A DNA stretch of 21,784 bases, from positions 1-21,784 of the forward strand of contig USEZ01000018.1 of NCBI GenBank assembly GCA_900553775.1. Direction: 5' to 3'. Shown one piece after another: positions 7,825-15,835 of the stretch. How positions within the stretch are numbered: the stretch's first letter is position 1; each line of letters opens with the position of its first letter. The notes beneath the pieces are model-generated. The model was given only the letters and a program-made list of their open reading frames with translations. It ran no database searches and was not told the origin of the DNA. The position numbers and the translations under genes are program-made. The DNA is from an uncultured Slackia sp. (lineage in GTDB: Bacteria > Actinomycetota > Coriobacteriia > Coriobacteriales > Eggerthellaceae).

Positions 7825-9291
7825 CTAGCGCATTCGCTGGGCGCGAAAGTCGACGAGCTGTTTGAACACGCGCCCGCGATGCTCGAACGAGTCGAACTCG
7901 TCGAACGAGGCGCATGCGGGCGAAAGCACGATCGACTGGCCGGGCTCGGCCATCGACAAGGCGACGTCCAGGGCGTCTTCCATATGCGCGGCGCGCACGC
8001 ACGCGATATCGGCCTTCGCCGAGGCGAAGGCCTCGGCAAAACGCTCGCCCGCCGCTCCGAAGCACACGACGCCCGAACAGGTCTGCGACGCCTCGCGCAC
8101 CAATTCCTCGAGGTCGGTTCCTTTGTCGTGCCCGCCCAGCAAAAACACCGCGGTTTTCGCGGGAAAGGCCGAAAGCGCCTTGAGCGTCGCGTCCACGTTG
8201 GTTGCCTTGGAGTCGTTGAAAAACGAGACGCCCGCGATATCGCCGCACGGCTCAAGCCTGTGCTCGAGCGGCTGGAAGGAGCGAAGGCCGCGACGGACAT
8301 GCTCGGGAGTCACGCCTGCGGCCAATGCGGCGCTCGCGGCGGCAAGCGCGTTGCCCGCGTTGTGCTCGCCTTTGATATGCAGGCTCGACGCCGCAACCAG
8401 CTCGATCGAATCGTCGCCGTATTCGACACGCAGCATGCCGTCGTGCAGCCACGCGGCATTGCGCGAGCCGCACGCCTCCTTCATGCTGCGATCCAAACCC
8501 GCCGCGCAGCCGAGCGGGATGTAGTCGAACGCACGGGCGGCGTCTTCTTTGAATTCCTTGATGCAATCGCGGGTCACGTCGCATACCGCGTCGATCACGA
8601 GCGTGCCGTGCGTATCGGAAAGGCGGCGGTAGATGTTTTTCTTCGCCTCCGCATACGCCTCGAACGTCATATGCCAATAGAGATGGTCGGGCGTGATATT
8701 GAGCAGGACGGCCACCTGCGGGGCGAACAGCTCCATCGACGCGAGCTGAAACGAGCTCACCTCGGCCACGTACACGTCGGCAGCATCGGCCGCCACCGCT
8801 TCGATGCAGGCATTGCCGATATTGCCGACCGCGGCGACGCGCTCGCCCGCGCCTTCGAGGATATGGGTGATAAGCGTGGTCGTGGTGGTCTTGCCGTTCG
8901 TGCCCGTGACGGCGATCCAGCGCGAATCCGCGGGGCTTTCGCGCCAGGCGAATTCGACCTCGCTGATCACGCTCGCGCTTGCCGCCGCGGCGTTTTCGTA
9001 GAAGCGCGAGAACTGCGAGATGCCGGGGCTTGCGATGCACAAATCGTAGCGCTCGTCGAACGTGAAGCGGTCGAAATAGACCTTGGCGCCGCCGCGTTCG
9101 CATTCGCGGGCGAAAACGGACGCCTCCTCGTTGTAGTCGCCGGCGGCGATGGTGAGGCTTTTCACGCGCGAACCGAGAAGACCGAGGCAGTAGCGGGCGA
9201 CCGCCCTGCCGCTTTTGCCCAAGCCCAAGACCAGCACGTCTCCGAGCACGGCGGCGGCGGCTTTGCGGCCCTCGATGCATCCGTTATCCAT
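7825..9291 (-). CDS. murD: UDP-N-acetylmuramoyl-L-alanine--D-glutamate ligase MurD
   Basis: MurD is a cytoplasmic Mur ligase that adds D-Glu to UDP-MurNAc-L-Ala. From ATG 9291 it has 488 residues. It has an N-terminal UDP-binding Rossmann motif VLGLGKSGRAVARY (21-34), the P-loop GTNGKTTT (130-137), the central EVSSFQL and NITPDHLYWH motifs, and the C-terminal QPLEHRLE and FNDSKATN motifs that are diagnostic of MurD. The start has a GAGGGGG purine block about 7 nt upstream. An earlier in-frame ATG (9333) would prepend a basic stretch (MRIYKEKRRR) containing that SD, and is rejected. A 103-nt gap separates it from mraY, wide for this cluster and rich in inverted repeats. Confidence 0.98.
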   Translation of the reverse strand: MDNGCIEGRKAAAAVLGDVLVLGLGKSGRAVARYCLGLLGSRVKSLTIAAGDYNEEASVFARECERGGAKVYFDRFTFDERYDLCIASPGISQFSRFYENAAAASASVISEVEFAWRESPADSRWIAVTGTNGKTTTTTLITHILEGAGERVAAVGNIGNACIEAVAADAADVYVAEVSSFQLASMELFAPQVAVLLNITPDHLYWHMTFEAYAEAKKNIYRRLSDTHGTLVIDAVCDVTRDCIKEFKEDAARAFDYIPLGCAAGLDRSMKEACGSRNAAWLHDGMLRVEYGDDSIELVAASSLHIKGEHNAGNALAAASAALAAGVTPEHVRRGLRSFQPLEHRLEPCGDIAGVSFFNDSKATNVDATLKALSAFPAKTAVFLLGGHDKGTDLEELVREASQTCSGVVCFGAAGERFAEAFASAKADIACVRAAHMEDALDVALSMAEPGQSIVLSPACASFDEFDSFEHRGRVFKQLVDFRAQRMR

Positions 9292-9329
9292 GACGATTCC
9301 CCCTCTTCGACGTTTCTCCTTGTAAATGC

Positions 9330-9375
9330 GCATCGCCGCAACGAGGCGGCGATGCCCTCGCCATACGGCGATGCG
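9330..9375 (-). repeat. Alternative hairpins in the mraY-murD gap
   Basis: In the 103-nt space between mraY and murD the minus strand carries two copies of GCATCGCCG (9374-9366 and 9355-9347) and one inverse copy CGGCGATGC (9338-9330). The near copy can form a 9-bp hairpin with an 8-nt loop. The far copy can form a 10-bp helix (CGCATCGCCG with CGGCGATGCG) that excludes the first. No T-run follows, so a simple terminator is unlikely. An mRNA processing, stability or switching element is possible. Only the base pairing is seen directly. Confidence 0.45.
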
Positions 9376-9394
9376 GATTGCGAAACGGGCTCGG

Positions 9395-10453
9395 CTAGCC
9401 CGCCATCACGATAGGCTGGATGAACCACATGACGAACCCGAACGCCGCCAAAACGCCCGAGACGATCCAGAAGCGGATGACCACCTTCGTTTCGCTCCAT
9501 CCCTTCTTCTCGAAGTGATGGTGCAAAGGCGCCATGAGGAACAGCCTTTTCTTGGTCTTTTTATAATAGAGCACCTGCAGCATGACCGACAGCGCCTCGG
9601 CCACGAACAGGCCGCCGATGAGAATCGAGTAGACCTCGGTCTTGGTGAGCATCGCGACGCATCCCAGCGCCGCGCCCAGCGCAAGCGAGCCGGTGTCGCC
9701 CATGAAAATGTCGGCGGGATAGGCGTTGAACCACAGGAATCCCACGCAAGCGCCCGCGATCGTGGCGGCGAACACCGCAGTCGGAAGCATGTCGAGACGG
9801 TAGGATATGGCGGCCATGACCACCATGACCACCATGACGGTGCCGGCGGCAAGGCCGTCCAGGCCGTCGGTCAGATTCACCGCATTGCTCAAGCCGCCCA
9901 GAAGAATAAGGCTGAACAGCAGATACAGCCACGGAATCTGAAAGCCGCCCTCGATGAAGCCGCATGGGACGACCGTGGTCAAAACGCCGAGGTCGATCGC
10001 GGGCAAAAACGGAAGCTGCACGACGGGCTCGATCCCCATGAAGTTCACGACCACCAGGGTGAACACGGCGAACGTGGAGAACTGGCCGATCAGCTTGCCC
10101 TTCGGCGTCAGGCCGAGCGAGCGCTCGTGTATCACCTTCGAGGCGTCGTCGAACAGCCCGAGCGCGGCGATGGCCAACGTGGCCACGAGCGCGGCGATCA
10201 GCTCGAAAGACGGCTCGGCCACAAGCAGCACGGTCGCGACGATGGCGACGATCATGACGACGCCGCCCATCGTGGGCGTGCCCTGCTTCACCAGGTGGCT
10301 CTGCGGGCCGTCGGCGCGGACCTGCTGTCCGATATGGGTGCGCGTGAGCAGCTTGATCCATGCGGGCATCAGCACCATGGTGATGGCGGCGGCCAGCACG
10401 AAGCCGAGAAACACGAGAAACGTCGGAGAAGACGAGAACAGGTTGTTGAGCAT
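9395..10453 (-). CDS. mraY: Phospho-N-acetylmuramoyl-pentapeptide transferase MraY
   Basis: MraY is an integral membrane enzyme that transfers phospho-MurNAc-pentapeptide to undecaprenyl phosphate, making lipid I. The 352-residue protein has about ten transmembrane segments. It shows the family motifs PTMGG (60-64), the Asp pair in LFDDASK (D102, D103), NAVNLTDGLDGLA (190-202), FNAYPADIFMGDTGSL (242-257) and the HHH triplet in PLHHHFEKKG (311-313). The start ATG overlaps the murF stop as TAATG, a classic coupling arrangement. Hydrophobicity, length and motifs all agree, so there is little doubt about identity. Confidence 0.98.
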   Translation of the reverse strand: MLNNLFSSSPTFLVFLGFVLAAAITMVLMPAWIKLLTRTHIGQQVRADGPQSHLVKQGTPTMGGVVMIVAIVATVLLVAEPSFELIAALVATLAIAALGLFDDASKVIHERSLGLTPKGKLIGQFSTFAVFTLVVVNFMGIEPVVQLPFLPAIDLGVLTTVVPCGFIEGGFQIPWLYLLFSLILLGGLSNAVNLTDGLDGLAAGTVMVVMVVMAAISYRLDMLPTAVFAATIAGACVGFLWFNAYPADIFMGDTGSLALGAALGCVAMLTKTEVYSILIGGLFVAEALSVMLQVLYYKKTKKRLFLMAPLHHHFEKKGWSETKVVIRFWIVSGVLAAFGFVMWFIQPIVMAG

Positions 10454-11898
10454 TACGCGACGATCCCTTCGACGACACGGTCGAGACGCATGAAGTGAGA
10501 CGCTTTCACCAGCACGACGTCCGACGCTTCGATTCCACCGTTAAGAGCGAGCACGGCCTGGGCGGCATCGGCCACGCGCACGATGCAGGTCTCGTCCATG
10601 CCCGCCGCGATAGCGCCCGCCGCGATATCGGACGACGCCTCGCCGACGCACACGAGCAGGTCGACGCCCGCTGCGGCCGCCGCGCGGCCTGCGGCCCTGT
10701 GCCCCTCGACGCTTGCCGGGCCGAGTTCGCCCATATCGCCGAGCACGGCTATCTTACGGCCGTCCGCCTTGTAGCTCGCAAGCATCGCCAACGACGCCTC
10801 CATGGACGCCGGGCTCGCGTTGTAGGCGTCGTCGAACACCACGGCCCCGCATGCCGCACGCTTGACCTCCTGGCGCCCCGCCTCGGGCTGCGCCGTGGAC
10901 AAAGCGGCGGCCGCTTCGGATGCGGACATGCCGCATGCAAGGGCGACGGCCACGGCCCCGCAGGCGTTTGAGACGTTGTGGGCGCCGCGCAGCCCCAGGC
11001 GGCAGGAGATACGCTCGGTTTCGGGAGCGAATCCGCGCGTGCACAAGACGAAATGGGGATGCCCCCCTTCGTCGACGGAGACATCCTCGGCCCAGACCGC
11101 GCGCATCGCGCCCGCAGGCTCTCCCGATGCGGAAAAGTCGACCTCTTTTACGCCGCGCACGCCGAGCCGCGCCCGGTCGCGCACGAATGCGGCCATATCG
11201 TCGTCGGCGTTGACGAAAGCGACGCCGCCTTCGCCGAGCGCCTCGAACAGCTCGGCTTTCGCGCAGGCGATGTTCTCGCGCGAGCCGAGGCGTTCGAGGT
11301 GAGAGACACCCACGTTGTTGATCAGCCCCATATCGGGCCGCGCGAACGAGCAGATGTGGGCGAGCTGCCCCGCATCGTCCATGCCCATCTCCACCACGAG
11401 CATCTCGCAGTCGGCATCGGCGGAAAGCACCGTATACGGAGCCCCGAGCTCGTTGTTGAAGTTGCCTTTGGTGGCGCAGGTCTTGAAGCGCGACGAGAGG
11501 ATATGGCGCACGAGGCCTTTCACCGTCGTCTTGCCCACCGACCCCGTGATGCCGACCACCGTGGCCGAAAGCATGGAGCGCCACGCCGCGGCAAGCGCGG
11601 TAATGGCGGCGGCCACGTCGTCGACCACGAGAATGCCCGCGCCTGTCCTGTGCGCGGCATCGAGGGCCTCGTCGTCAGGGGTGTGGCCTGCCAAAACGAG
11701 CATCGCGCCGCCGCGCACGGCCGACGCGATGAAATCGTTGCCGTCGACGCGCTCCCCCGGCAATGCGGCGTAAAGGCAATCCTGAAACGCCGTGCGGGAA
11801 TCCCAGGTCAAGCCGACCAGCGCGGCGCTCGCGTCGCGCGGAGCGAGCGCCGTGCGCGCGCCCGTTATCTCAAGAATGCTGTTCGTATCCAGTTTCAT
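10453..11898 (-). CDS. murF: UDP-N-acetylmuramoyl-tripeptide--D-alanyl-D-alanine ligase MurF
   Basis: MurF is the last cytoplasmic Mur ligase and adds D-Ala-D-Ala to the UDP-MurNAc tripeptide. The 481-residue protein shows the N-terminal LTWDSRTA region (30-37), the P-loop GITGSVGKTTVK (116-127), KGNFNNELGAP, and the C-terminal DDAYNASPASM and LGDMGELG motifs typical of MurF. Its ATG at 11898 has only a weak purine stretch upstream (AGAAAGAA). It begins 38 nt after ftsI. In most clusters murE fills this place, so the tripeptide substrate of this enzyme must be made by a MurE encoded elsewhere. Confidence 0.98.
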   Translation of the reverse strand: MKLDTNSILEITGARTALAPRDASAALVGLTWDSRTAFQDCLYAALPGERVDGNDFIASAVRGGAMLVLAGHTPDDEALDAAHRTGAGILVVDDVAAAITALAAAWRSMLSATVVGITGSVGKTTVKGLVRHILSSRFKTCATKGNFNNELGAPYTVLSADADCEMLVVEMGMDDAGQLAHICSFARPDMGLINNVGVSHLERLGSRENIACAKAELFEALGEGGVAFVNADDDMAAFVRDRARLGVRGVKEVDFSASGEPAGAMRAVWAEDVSVDEGGHPHFVLCTRGFAPETERISCRLGLRGAHNVSNACGAVAVALACGMSASEAAAALSTAQPEAGRQEVKRAACGAVVFDDAYNASPASMEASLAMLASYKADGRKIAVLGDMGELGPASVEGHRAAGRAAAAAGVDLLVCVGEASSDIAAGAIAAGMDETCIVRVADAAQAVLALNGGIEASDVVLVKASHFMRLDRVVEGIVA

Positions 11899-11936
11899 AC
11901 CGATTCTTTCTGATCCGATCGCCCGCCTTGCCGCGC

Positions 11937-13640
11937 TCAGTCGCTTTGGACCACGCGGTAGCGGTTTATCGCCTCGGTCATTATATCTTTAAACACCGCC
12001 GCGGTATTGCGCTCGTAGGGAACCTCGTTGACGCCCACAAAACATACGAGCGGCGTGGTCGCATCGGGCAGCACGCCGACGAAATCGAGGTTGTAGGAGT
12101 TCTTGGCGTACAGGCCCGTGTCTTCATCGACGTATTCGGCCGTGCCGGTCTTGCCCGCGACCCGATAGCCGTCGATCGCCGCATCGCGGCCCGTGCCTTC
12201 CTGGACCACCGTTTCGAGCATGCTGATCATCGGGGCGATGGCCGCCTCGTTCTCGATGATCTTCTCCGTCTCGTAGCGTGCGACCTCGCCGGTCTGCGGC
12301 TTGGAGAGAAGCAGATGCGGCGTGACCGCCACGCCGTCGTTGATCAAGGCGCCGTAGAAGCGCGTCATCTGCAGCGGCGTGGTGGAAATGCCCTGGCCGA
12401 ACGTCACGTTGTACTTGAGGATCTGCGACCAGGCGTCCACGTCCGGCGCGAGATAGCCCGACGCCTCGCCGGGATAGTCGATGCCCGTGGCGTCGTTGAG
12501 CCCGTAGGAAACCACCTTGTCGTACAGCGGCCTGAAGCCGAGGTGGTTTTCCACCAGCAGCGATATGCCCACGTTCGACGAATCCTGCATCACGTAGCGC
12601 GCCGTCATGGTCATATCGCCGCGCTCGTGCGCGTCGGTGATCACGTATTCGTCGGCGGCAAGGCCCGCAGGGGCGAAAACCGTGGTATCGGGCGTCACCG
12701 CGTTCGCTTCGAGCATCGCCGTCATCGAAACCGTCTTGAAGATCGAACCCGGCTCGTAGGCCTGCGTGACAGGCTTGAGGGAATCGGACCCGACTTCCGA
12801 ATTCGAGGGGTCTGCGGGATCGAAAAACGGCGTCGAGGCGATGGCGAGCACGTCTCCTGTGGAGGCGTCCATCAGCACGGCCCCCCCGTCGTCGCCGCCT
12901 ATTTCCTGCACGCCTTCGGCGAGGCGCTTTTCCAGATAGCTCTGCATATCGATATCGATCGATATCACGATGTCCTGGCCGTCTTGCGCAGGCTCGTCTA
13001 TCTCGGTGCCGCCCGGGATAGGCATGCCCGACGCGCCGCGCTGCACCACGAGCCTGCCCGAAACCCCCTTGAGGATATCGTCGTAATACAGCTCGAGCCC
13101 CGAGACGCCCTCGCCGTCCACGTTGACGAATCCGAGCACCTGGCCTGCGACTTTTCCGTACGGATAGACGCGCTTGGTGTCGTCGATGAAATAGATGCCC
13201 GTCAGGCCCTTCTCCTTGAGCGTGGCGGCCTCGTCGGTATCGGCCTTGCGCTTCAGGTAGACGAAGGTCGTGTCCTTTCTCAGCAGCTCTTCATACGAGG
13301 AGATATCGCCCCCGAGCGTGTCGGCAAGCGCGGCGGCCGCGGCAGGCACGTCTTTGACCTCTTTGGGATTGGCATAGACGGTCGTGGCATCGACGCTTGT
13401 GGCGAGCACGTTGCCGTTGCGGTCGTATATGGTGCCGCGGCGGGCGGGAAGGTCGATATCGGCCGTGCGCGACGCCGCCGCCTCTTCGCGATATTCGGGA
13501 GCCTTGACGATCTGCACCTCGACGAGACGAGCGAAGAACAACAAGGCGATGCCTATGAAAAGAACGAAGACGCACCCCAAGCGCCCCGAGGGCGATTCGG
13601 AAGATGCGTTGCGCGACGGGAAAGACCGCTTTTCATCCAT
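11937..13640 (-). CDS. ftsI: Septal penicillin-binding protein FtsI (class B PBP, transpeptidase)
   Basis: FtsI is the D,D-transpeptidase that crosslinks septal peptidoglycan with FtsW. The 567-residue protein has a short cytoplasmic N-terminus, one membrane anchor (about 21-40), a PBP dimerisation/pedestal region starting near ARRGTIYDRNGNVLA (66-80), and a C-terminal transpeptidase domain. The active-site motifs are S299-I-F-K302, S354-S-N356 and K497-T-G499, all intact. No PASTA repeats follow the catalytic domain. ATG 13640 lies 3 nt after the ftsL stop, with GGGGA 7 nt upstream. Position after ftsL makes FtsI more likely than an elongation PBP2. Confidence 0.95.
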   Translation of the reverse strand: MDEKRSFPSRNASSESPSGRLGCVFVLFIGIALLFFARLVEVQIVKAPEYREEAAASRTADIDLPARRGTIYDRNGNVLATSVDATTVYANPKEVKDVPAAAAALADTLGGDISSYEELLRKDTTFVYLKRKADTDEAATLKEKGLTGIYFIDDTKRVYPYGKVAGQVLGFVNVDGEGVSGLELYYDDILKGVSGRLVVQRGASGMPIPGGTEIDEPAQDGQDIVISIDIDMQSYLEKRLAEGVQEIGGDDGGAVLMDASTGDVLAIASTPFFDPADPSNSEVGSDSLKPVTQAYEPGSIFKTVSMTAMLEANAVTPDTTVFAPAGLAADEYVITDAHERGDMTMTARYVMQDSSNVGISLLVENHLGFRPLYDKVVSYGLNDATGIDYPGEASGYLAPDVDAWSQILKYNVTFGQGISTTPLQMTRFYGALINDGVAVTPHLLLSKPQTGEVARYETEKIIENEAAIAPMISMLETVVQEGTGRDAAIDGYRVAGKTGTAEYVDEDTGLYAKNSYNLDFVGVLPDATTPLVCFVGVNEVPYERNTAAVFKDIMTEAINRYRVVQSD

Positions 13641-13643
13641 CGG

Positions 13644-14129
13644 CTATCCCCGATCGGCTATCGCGGCGATGGAGCCGAAAAGCGACAGGTCGCCGTCCTC
13701 GTCGGTCGTCACGATATCGGGGGGCAGCACGACGACCTCGGTGCTCGAAGGCGCGCCCATGCCGAGATTCGACGCCTCGACGCGGATATGCGTCGTGTTC
13801 GACAGCCTGCTTTGCTGCACTTCCAGGTCGCTGCCGTAGGAGCGGGCGCTTTCTATCTGCGTGCTCAGGTCGTCCGATGCGATCGAGCACGTCACGCTTG
13901 CCGCGGACAGCCCGACGCGCACGCAGCCGATCGTCGCCAGCACAAGCGCCGCAGCCACGATGATTTTCGCCGCGCCCATGATCGAAGCGGGCAGCGTATC
14001 GACTTCCGAGGAGGTTCTTTTTCCGGGAATGACCTCGAAATCCGAACGGGCGCGCTCGGAAACGGCGGGGGCGGAGCTGCCATACATATATCCCGACCGA
14101 GAGGCGCGGTATGCATTCGTGCGGTTCAT
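13644..14129 (-). CDS. ftsL: FtsL-like septum formation initiator protein
   Basis: This is a small bitopic protein of 161 residues between rsmH and ftsI, the invariant place of ftsL. The layout fits FtsL: a cytoplasmic N-terminus of about 50 residues rich in Arg, Ser and Tyr, one transmembrane helix (about 51-72, MGAAKIIVAAALVLATIGCV), then a likely coiled coil (about 85-120) with LSTQIESARS and LEVQQSRLSN, ending in an NLGMGAP motif like the LGM.P motif of FtsL/DivIC proteins. An acidic tail follows (TTDEDGD). The ATG at 14129 has a strong AGGAGG 5 nt upstream. FtsL normally joins FtsQ and a FtsB/DivIC partner. Sequence conservation is low, so the call rests on architecture and position. Confidence 0.83.
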   Translation of the reverse strand: MNRTNAYRASRSGYMYGSSAPAVSERARSDFEVIPGKRTSSEVDTLPASIMGAAKIIVAAALVLATIGCVRVGLSAASVTCSIASDDLSTQIESARSYGSDLEVQQSRLSNTTHIRVEASNLGMGAPSSTEVVVLPPDIVTTDEDGDLSLFGSIAAIADRG

Positions 14130-14180
14130 ACCGGCCTCCTTTCTTCTCGCCCGTTGAACGTTTCGGTCGGTTTCTGATAT

Positions 14181-15149
14181 CTATCGGATCTTCTCGGCGA
14201 CGCGCAGCTTCGCGCTGCGGGCCCGGGGGTTGCGCTCCACCTCTTCCGCGGTGGGAAGAATCGGCTTGCGGGTGACGACTTTCAGCGCCGGATTCGCCCC
14301 GCATGCGCATACGGGAAGCCCCGGCGGGCACGTGCATGTCCGCGCATGATCGGCGAATACCTCTTTGACCACGCGGTCTTCGAGAGAATGGTAGCTGATC
14401 ACGAGGATGCGCCCTTTCGGATTCAGCCAGCGCAGCGCGGCTTCGAGCCCGCGGCGCAACACCGAAAGCTCCGAGTTCACCTCGATGCGCAGCGCCTGAA
14501 ACGTCCGCTTCGCGGGATGCCCTCCCGCACGGCGCGCCGATGCGGGGATGGCCGCCTTGATGATGTCGACGAGCTGACCGCTCGTTTCGATCGGACCGCG
14601 CTCGCGCGCCGCCACGATGAACTGCGCGATGCGGCTTGCCCATTTTTCGTCGGAATAATCGCGGATGATGCGGGAAAGCTCGGCCGCATCGAGCGTGTTG
14701 ACAAGCTCGGCGGCGGTAACCGTTTGGCTGCCCGGATCCATCCTCATATCCAGCGGCGCGTCTTCTTTGAACGAGAACCCGCGGGATGCAAGATCGAGCT
14801 GGGGAGACGAGACGCCCAGGTCGAACAGGAACACATCGACCCCCGGAACCTCGGCTTGCAGCAGCAGGTCGTCGAGATTGCCGAAATTGCCGCGCAGAAG
14901 CTCGATGCGCGGCGGCTCGGCAATCTCGAGGCTCCGCAGACGGGCGCCCGCTGCGGCCAAAGCCATTTCGTCTTGGTCGATTCCTATGAGGATGCCGTCT
15001 TCGCCCAAACGGCGGGCGGCCTCGGAAGAATGCCCCGCGCCGCCGAGCGTCGCATCGACGAAGATATGGCAGGGCTTGATACGCGACTGCTCGAAGCATT
15101 CGTCGAGCAGAACGGGGATGTGCCGATATTCGCTTGTCGTCTTTTCCAC
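14181..15149 (-). CDS. rsmH: 16S rRNA (cytosine(1402)-N(4))-methyltransferase RsmH (MraW)
   Basis: RsmH uses S-adenosylmethionine to N4-methylate C1402 in the decoding centre of 16S rRNA. The 322-residue protein has the SAM motif DATLGGAGHS (32-41), GIDQD (56-60), LFDLGVSSPQLD (108-119), RGFSFKEDAPLDMRMD (123-138), KRTFQALRIEVN (214-225), SYHSLEDRVVK (252-262) and the C-terminal RARSAKLR. Four cysteines (272, 274, 281, 283) form a C-x-C...C-x-C cluster found in many family members. The start is GTG at 15149, with AAGGAG 8 nt upstream, 12 nt after mraZ. mraZ-rsmH is the standard head of dcw clusters. Confidence 0.97.
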   Translation of the reverse strand: MEKTTSEYRHIPVLLDECFEQSRIKPCHIFVDATLGGAGHSSEAARRLGEDGILIGIDQDEMALAAAGARLRSLEIAEPPRIELLRGNFGNLDDLLLQAEVPGVDVFLFDLGVSSPQLDLASRGFSFKEDAPLDMRMDPGSQTVTAAELVNTLDAAELSRIIRDYSDEKWASRIAQFIVAARERGPIETSGQLVDIIKAAIPASARRAGGHPAKRTFQALRIEVNSELSVLRRGLEAALRWLNPKGRILVISYHSLEDRVVKEVFADHARTCTCPPGLPVCACGANPALKVVTRKPILPTAEEVERNPRARSAKLRVAEKIR

Positions 15150-15161
15150 GTATCGGGCTCC

Positions 15162-15602
15162 TTACGAGAACAGCAATTCATCGAGATCTACGCTGCTCTG
15201 GAACTCGTCCCACCGCGCGGCATCCCAAATCTCAAAATGGTCGGTGTTGCCCACCAGAACCGCTTCCTTTTCCAATCCCACCGAAGCGCGCTGCTTCGCG
15301 GCCAGGTTGATGCGGCCCACAGAATCCATCGCGTTGGGCATGGCGCTGGCGTTGAGCTTCGTGCGCAGCATGACATGCTTGCGATCGCCCGGGCTGTAAC
15401 CGCCCTTCTTCTCGAACAGGGCGTCGACCCACGCTTCGTACGCATCTACGGTATAGACGGAAAGAAACCCGTTCTTGACGTCGGGAACGACCACCAACTG
15501 GGTGTCTTCGGTCAAGGTCTTGCGGAATGCGGCGGGCAGGGAAAGGCGTCCTTTGGCGTCGATCTTATGACGGTATTCGCCGAATAGACCGGACACGCTC
15601 AT
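15162..15602 (-). CDS. mraZ: Transcriptional regulator MraZ
   Basis: MraZ is a SpoVT/AbrB-fold DNA-binding protein that, where studied, represses its own dcw promoter. From ATG 15602 the protein has 146 residues, the usual size. Two DNA-binding repeats are visible: the first around EYRHKIDAKGRLSLPAAFR (9-27), the second around MDSVGRINLAAKQR (92-105). The start is not settled. ATG 15602 sits only 2 nt from the GGAAGG block, while GTG 15596 (protein beginning SGLFGEYRH) has it at a better distance. Further in-frame ATGs upstream (15677, 15641) lie across the promoter and operator and are unlikely. It is the first gene of the cluster, and the boxes just upstream fit autorepression. Confidence 0.95.
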   Translation of the reverse strand: MSVSGLFGEYRHKIDAKGRLSLPAAFRKTLTEDTQLVVVPDVKNGFLSVYTVDAYEAWVDALFEKKGGYSPGDRKHVMLRTKLNASAMPNAMDSVGRINLAAKQRASVGLEKEAVLVGNTDHFEIWDAARWDEFQSSVDLDELLFS

Positions 15603-15625
15603 CCCCTTCCGCACTGCAACACCCC

Positions 15626-15660
15626 GACCAATGCTCGCCATTCTATCCCACTTCCTCCCA
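15626..15660 (-). promoter_or_regulatory. Predicted MraZ operator: four TGG(G) boxes at 10-bp spacing
   Basis: On the minus strand four boxes start at 15660 (TGGGA), 15650 (TGGGA), 15640 (TGGCG) and 15630 (TGGTC), each followed by a 5-nt spacer. Known E. coli MraZ sites are TGGGN repeats with 5-nt spacing, so the pattern is a direct match: two perfect boxes and two degenerate ones. The boxes cover the spacer and -10 of the predicted mraZ promoter and the expected transcription start. Bound MraZ would therefore block RNA polymerase. Another isolated TGGGA (15702-15698, within AAAAGTGGGA) lies upstream, out of the 10-bp register. Confidence 0.82.
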
Positions 15661-15668
15661 CCCCGCAA
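15640..15668 (-). promoter_or_regulatory. Predicted mraZ (dcw cluster) promoter
   Basis: On the minus strand TTGCGG (15668-15663) and TAGAAT (15645-15640) are separated by exactly 17 nt. The -10 element matches 5 of 6 consensus bases and the -35 element retains TTG. The start point should fall near 15633, giving a leader of about 30 nt before mraZ. It is overlapped by the MraZ boxes. It probably drives most of the cluster, because the next genes are closely packed. Confidence 0.65.
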
Positions 15669-15764
15669 TAAAACCACGCCGCTCGCGAACCGCTTCGTCC
15701 CACTTTTCGCGCAATCCTGCCGATCGGGCTTTTCGCATCCGTCCAGGTGATGCCGGATATCGAG

Positions 15765-15803
15765 TTAAAAAACCACGATGGCGCCCTCGTGAGGCGCCAT
15801 CGT
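15765..15803 (-). terminator. Intrinsic terminator after xerD
   Basis: On the minus strand an 11-bp perfect stem (ACGATGGCGCC at 15803-15793, GGCGCCATCGT at 15785-15775) with a 7-nt loop is followed by GG and then six T residues. It lies 33 nt after the xerD stop. It insulates the mraZ promoter, about 100 nt further on, from xerD transcription. Confidence 0.85.
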
Positions 15804-15835
15804 ATCTTTCGGTATGAAGTGGAGAAAATATGATG

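Noticed and set aside
6394..9414. A plus-strand open frame of about 1000 codons opposite ftsW and murD
   Set aside because: It is antisense to two confidently identified genes, has biased Arg/His/Asp composition and no recognisable domain. Long antisense frames are expected in GC-rich coding DNA.
12940..12975. A short repeat-like run of ATATCGAT units in ftsI
   Set aside because: It encodes alternating Ile-Asp residues (SIDIDMQ) in a normal part of the protein, so it is explained by coding sequence.
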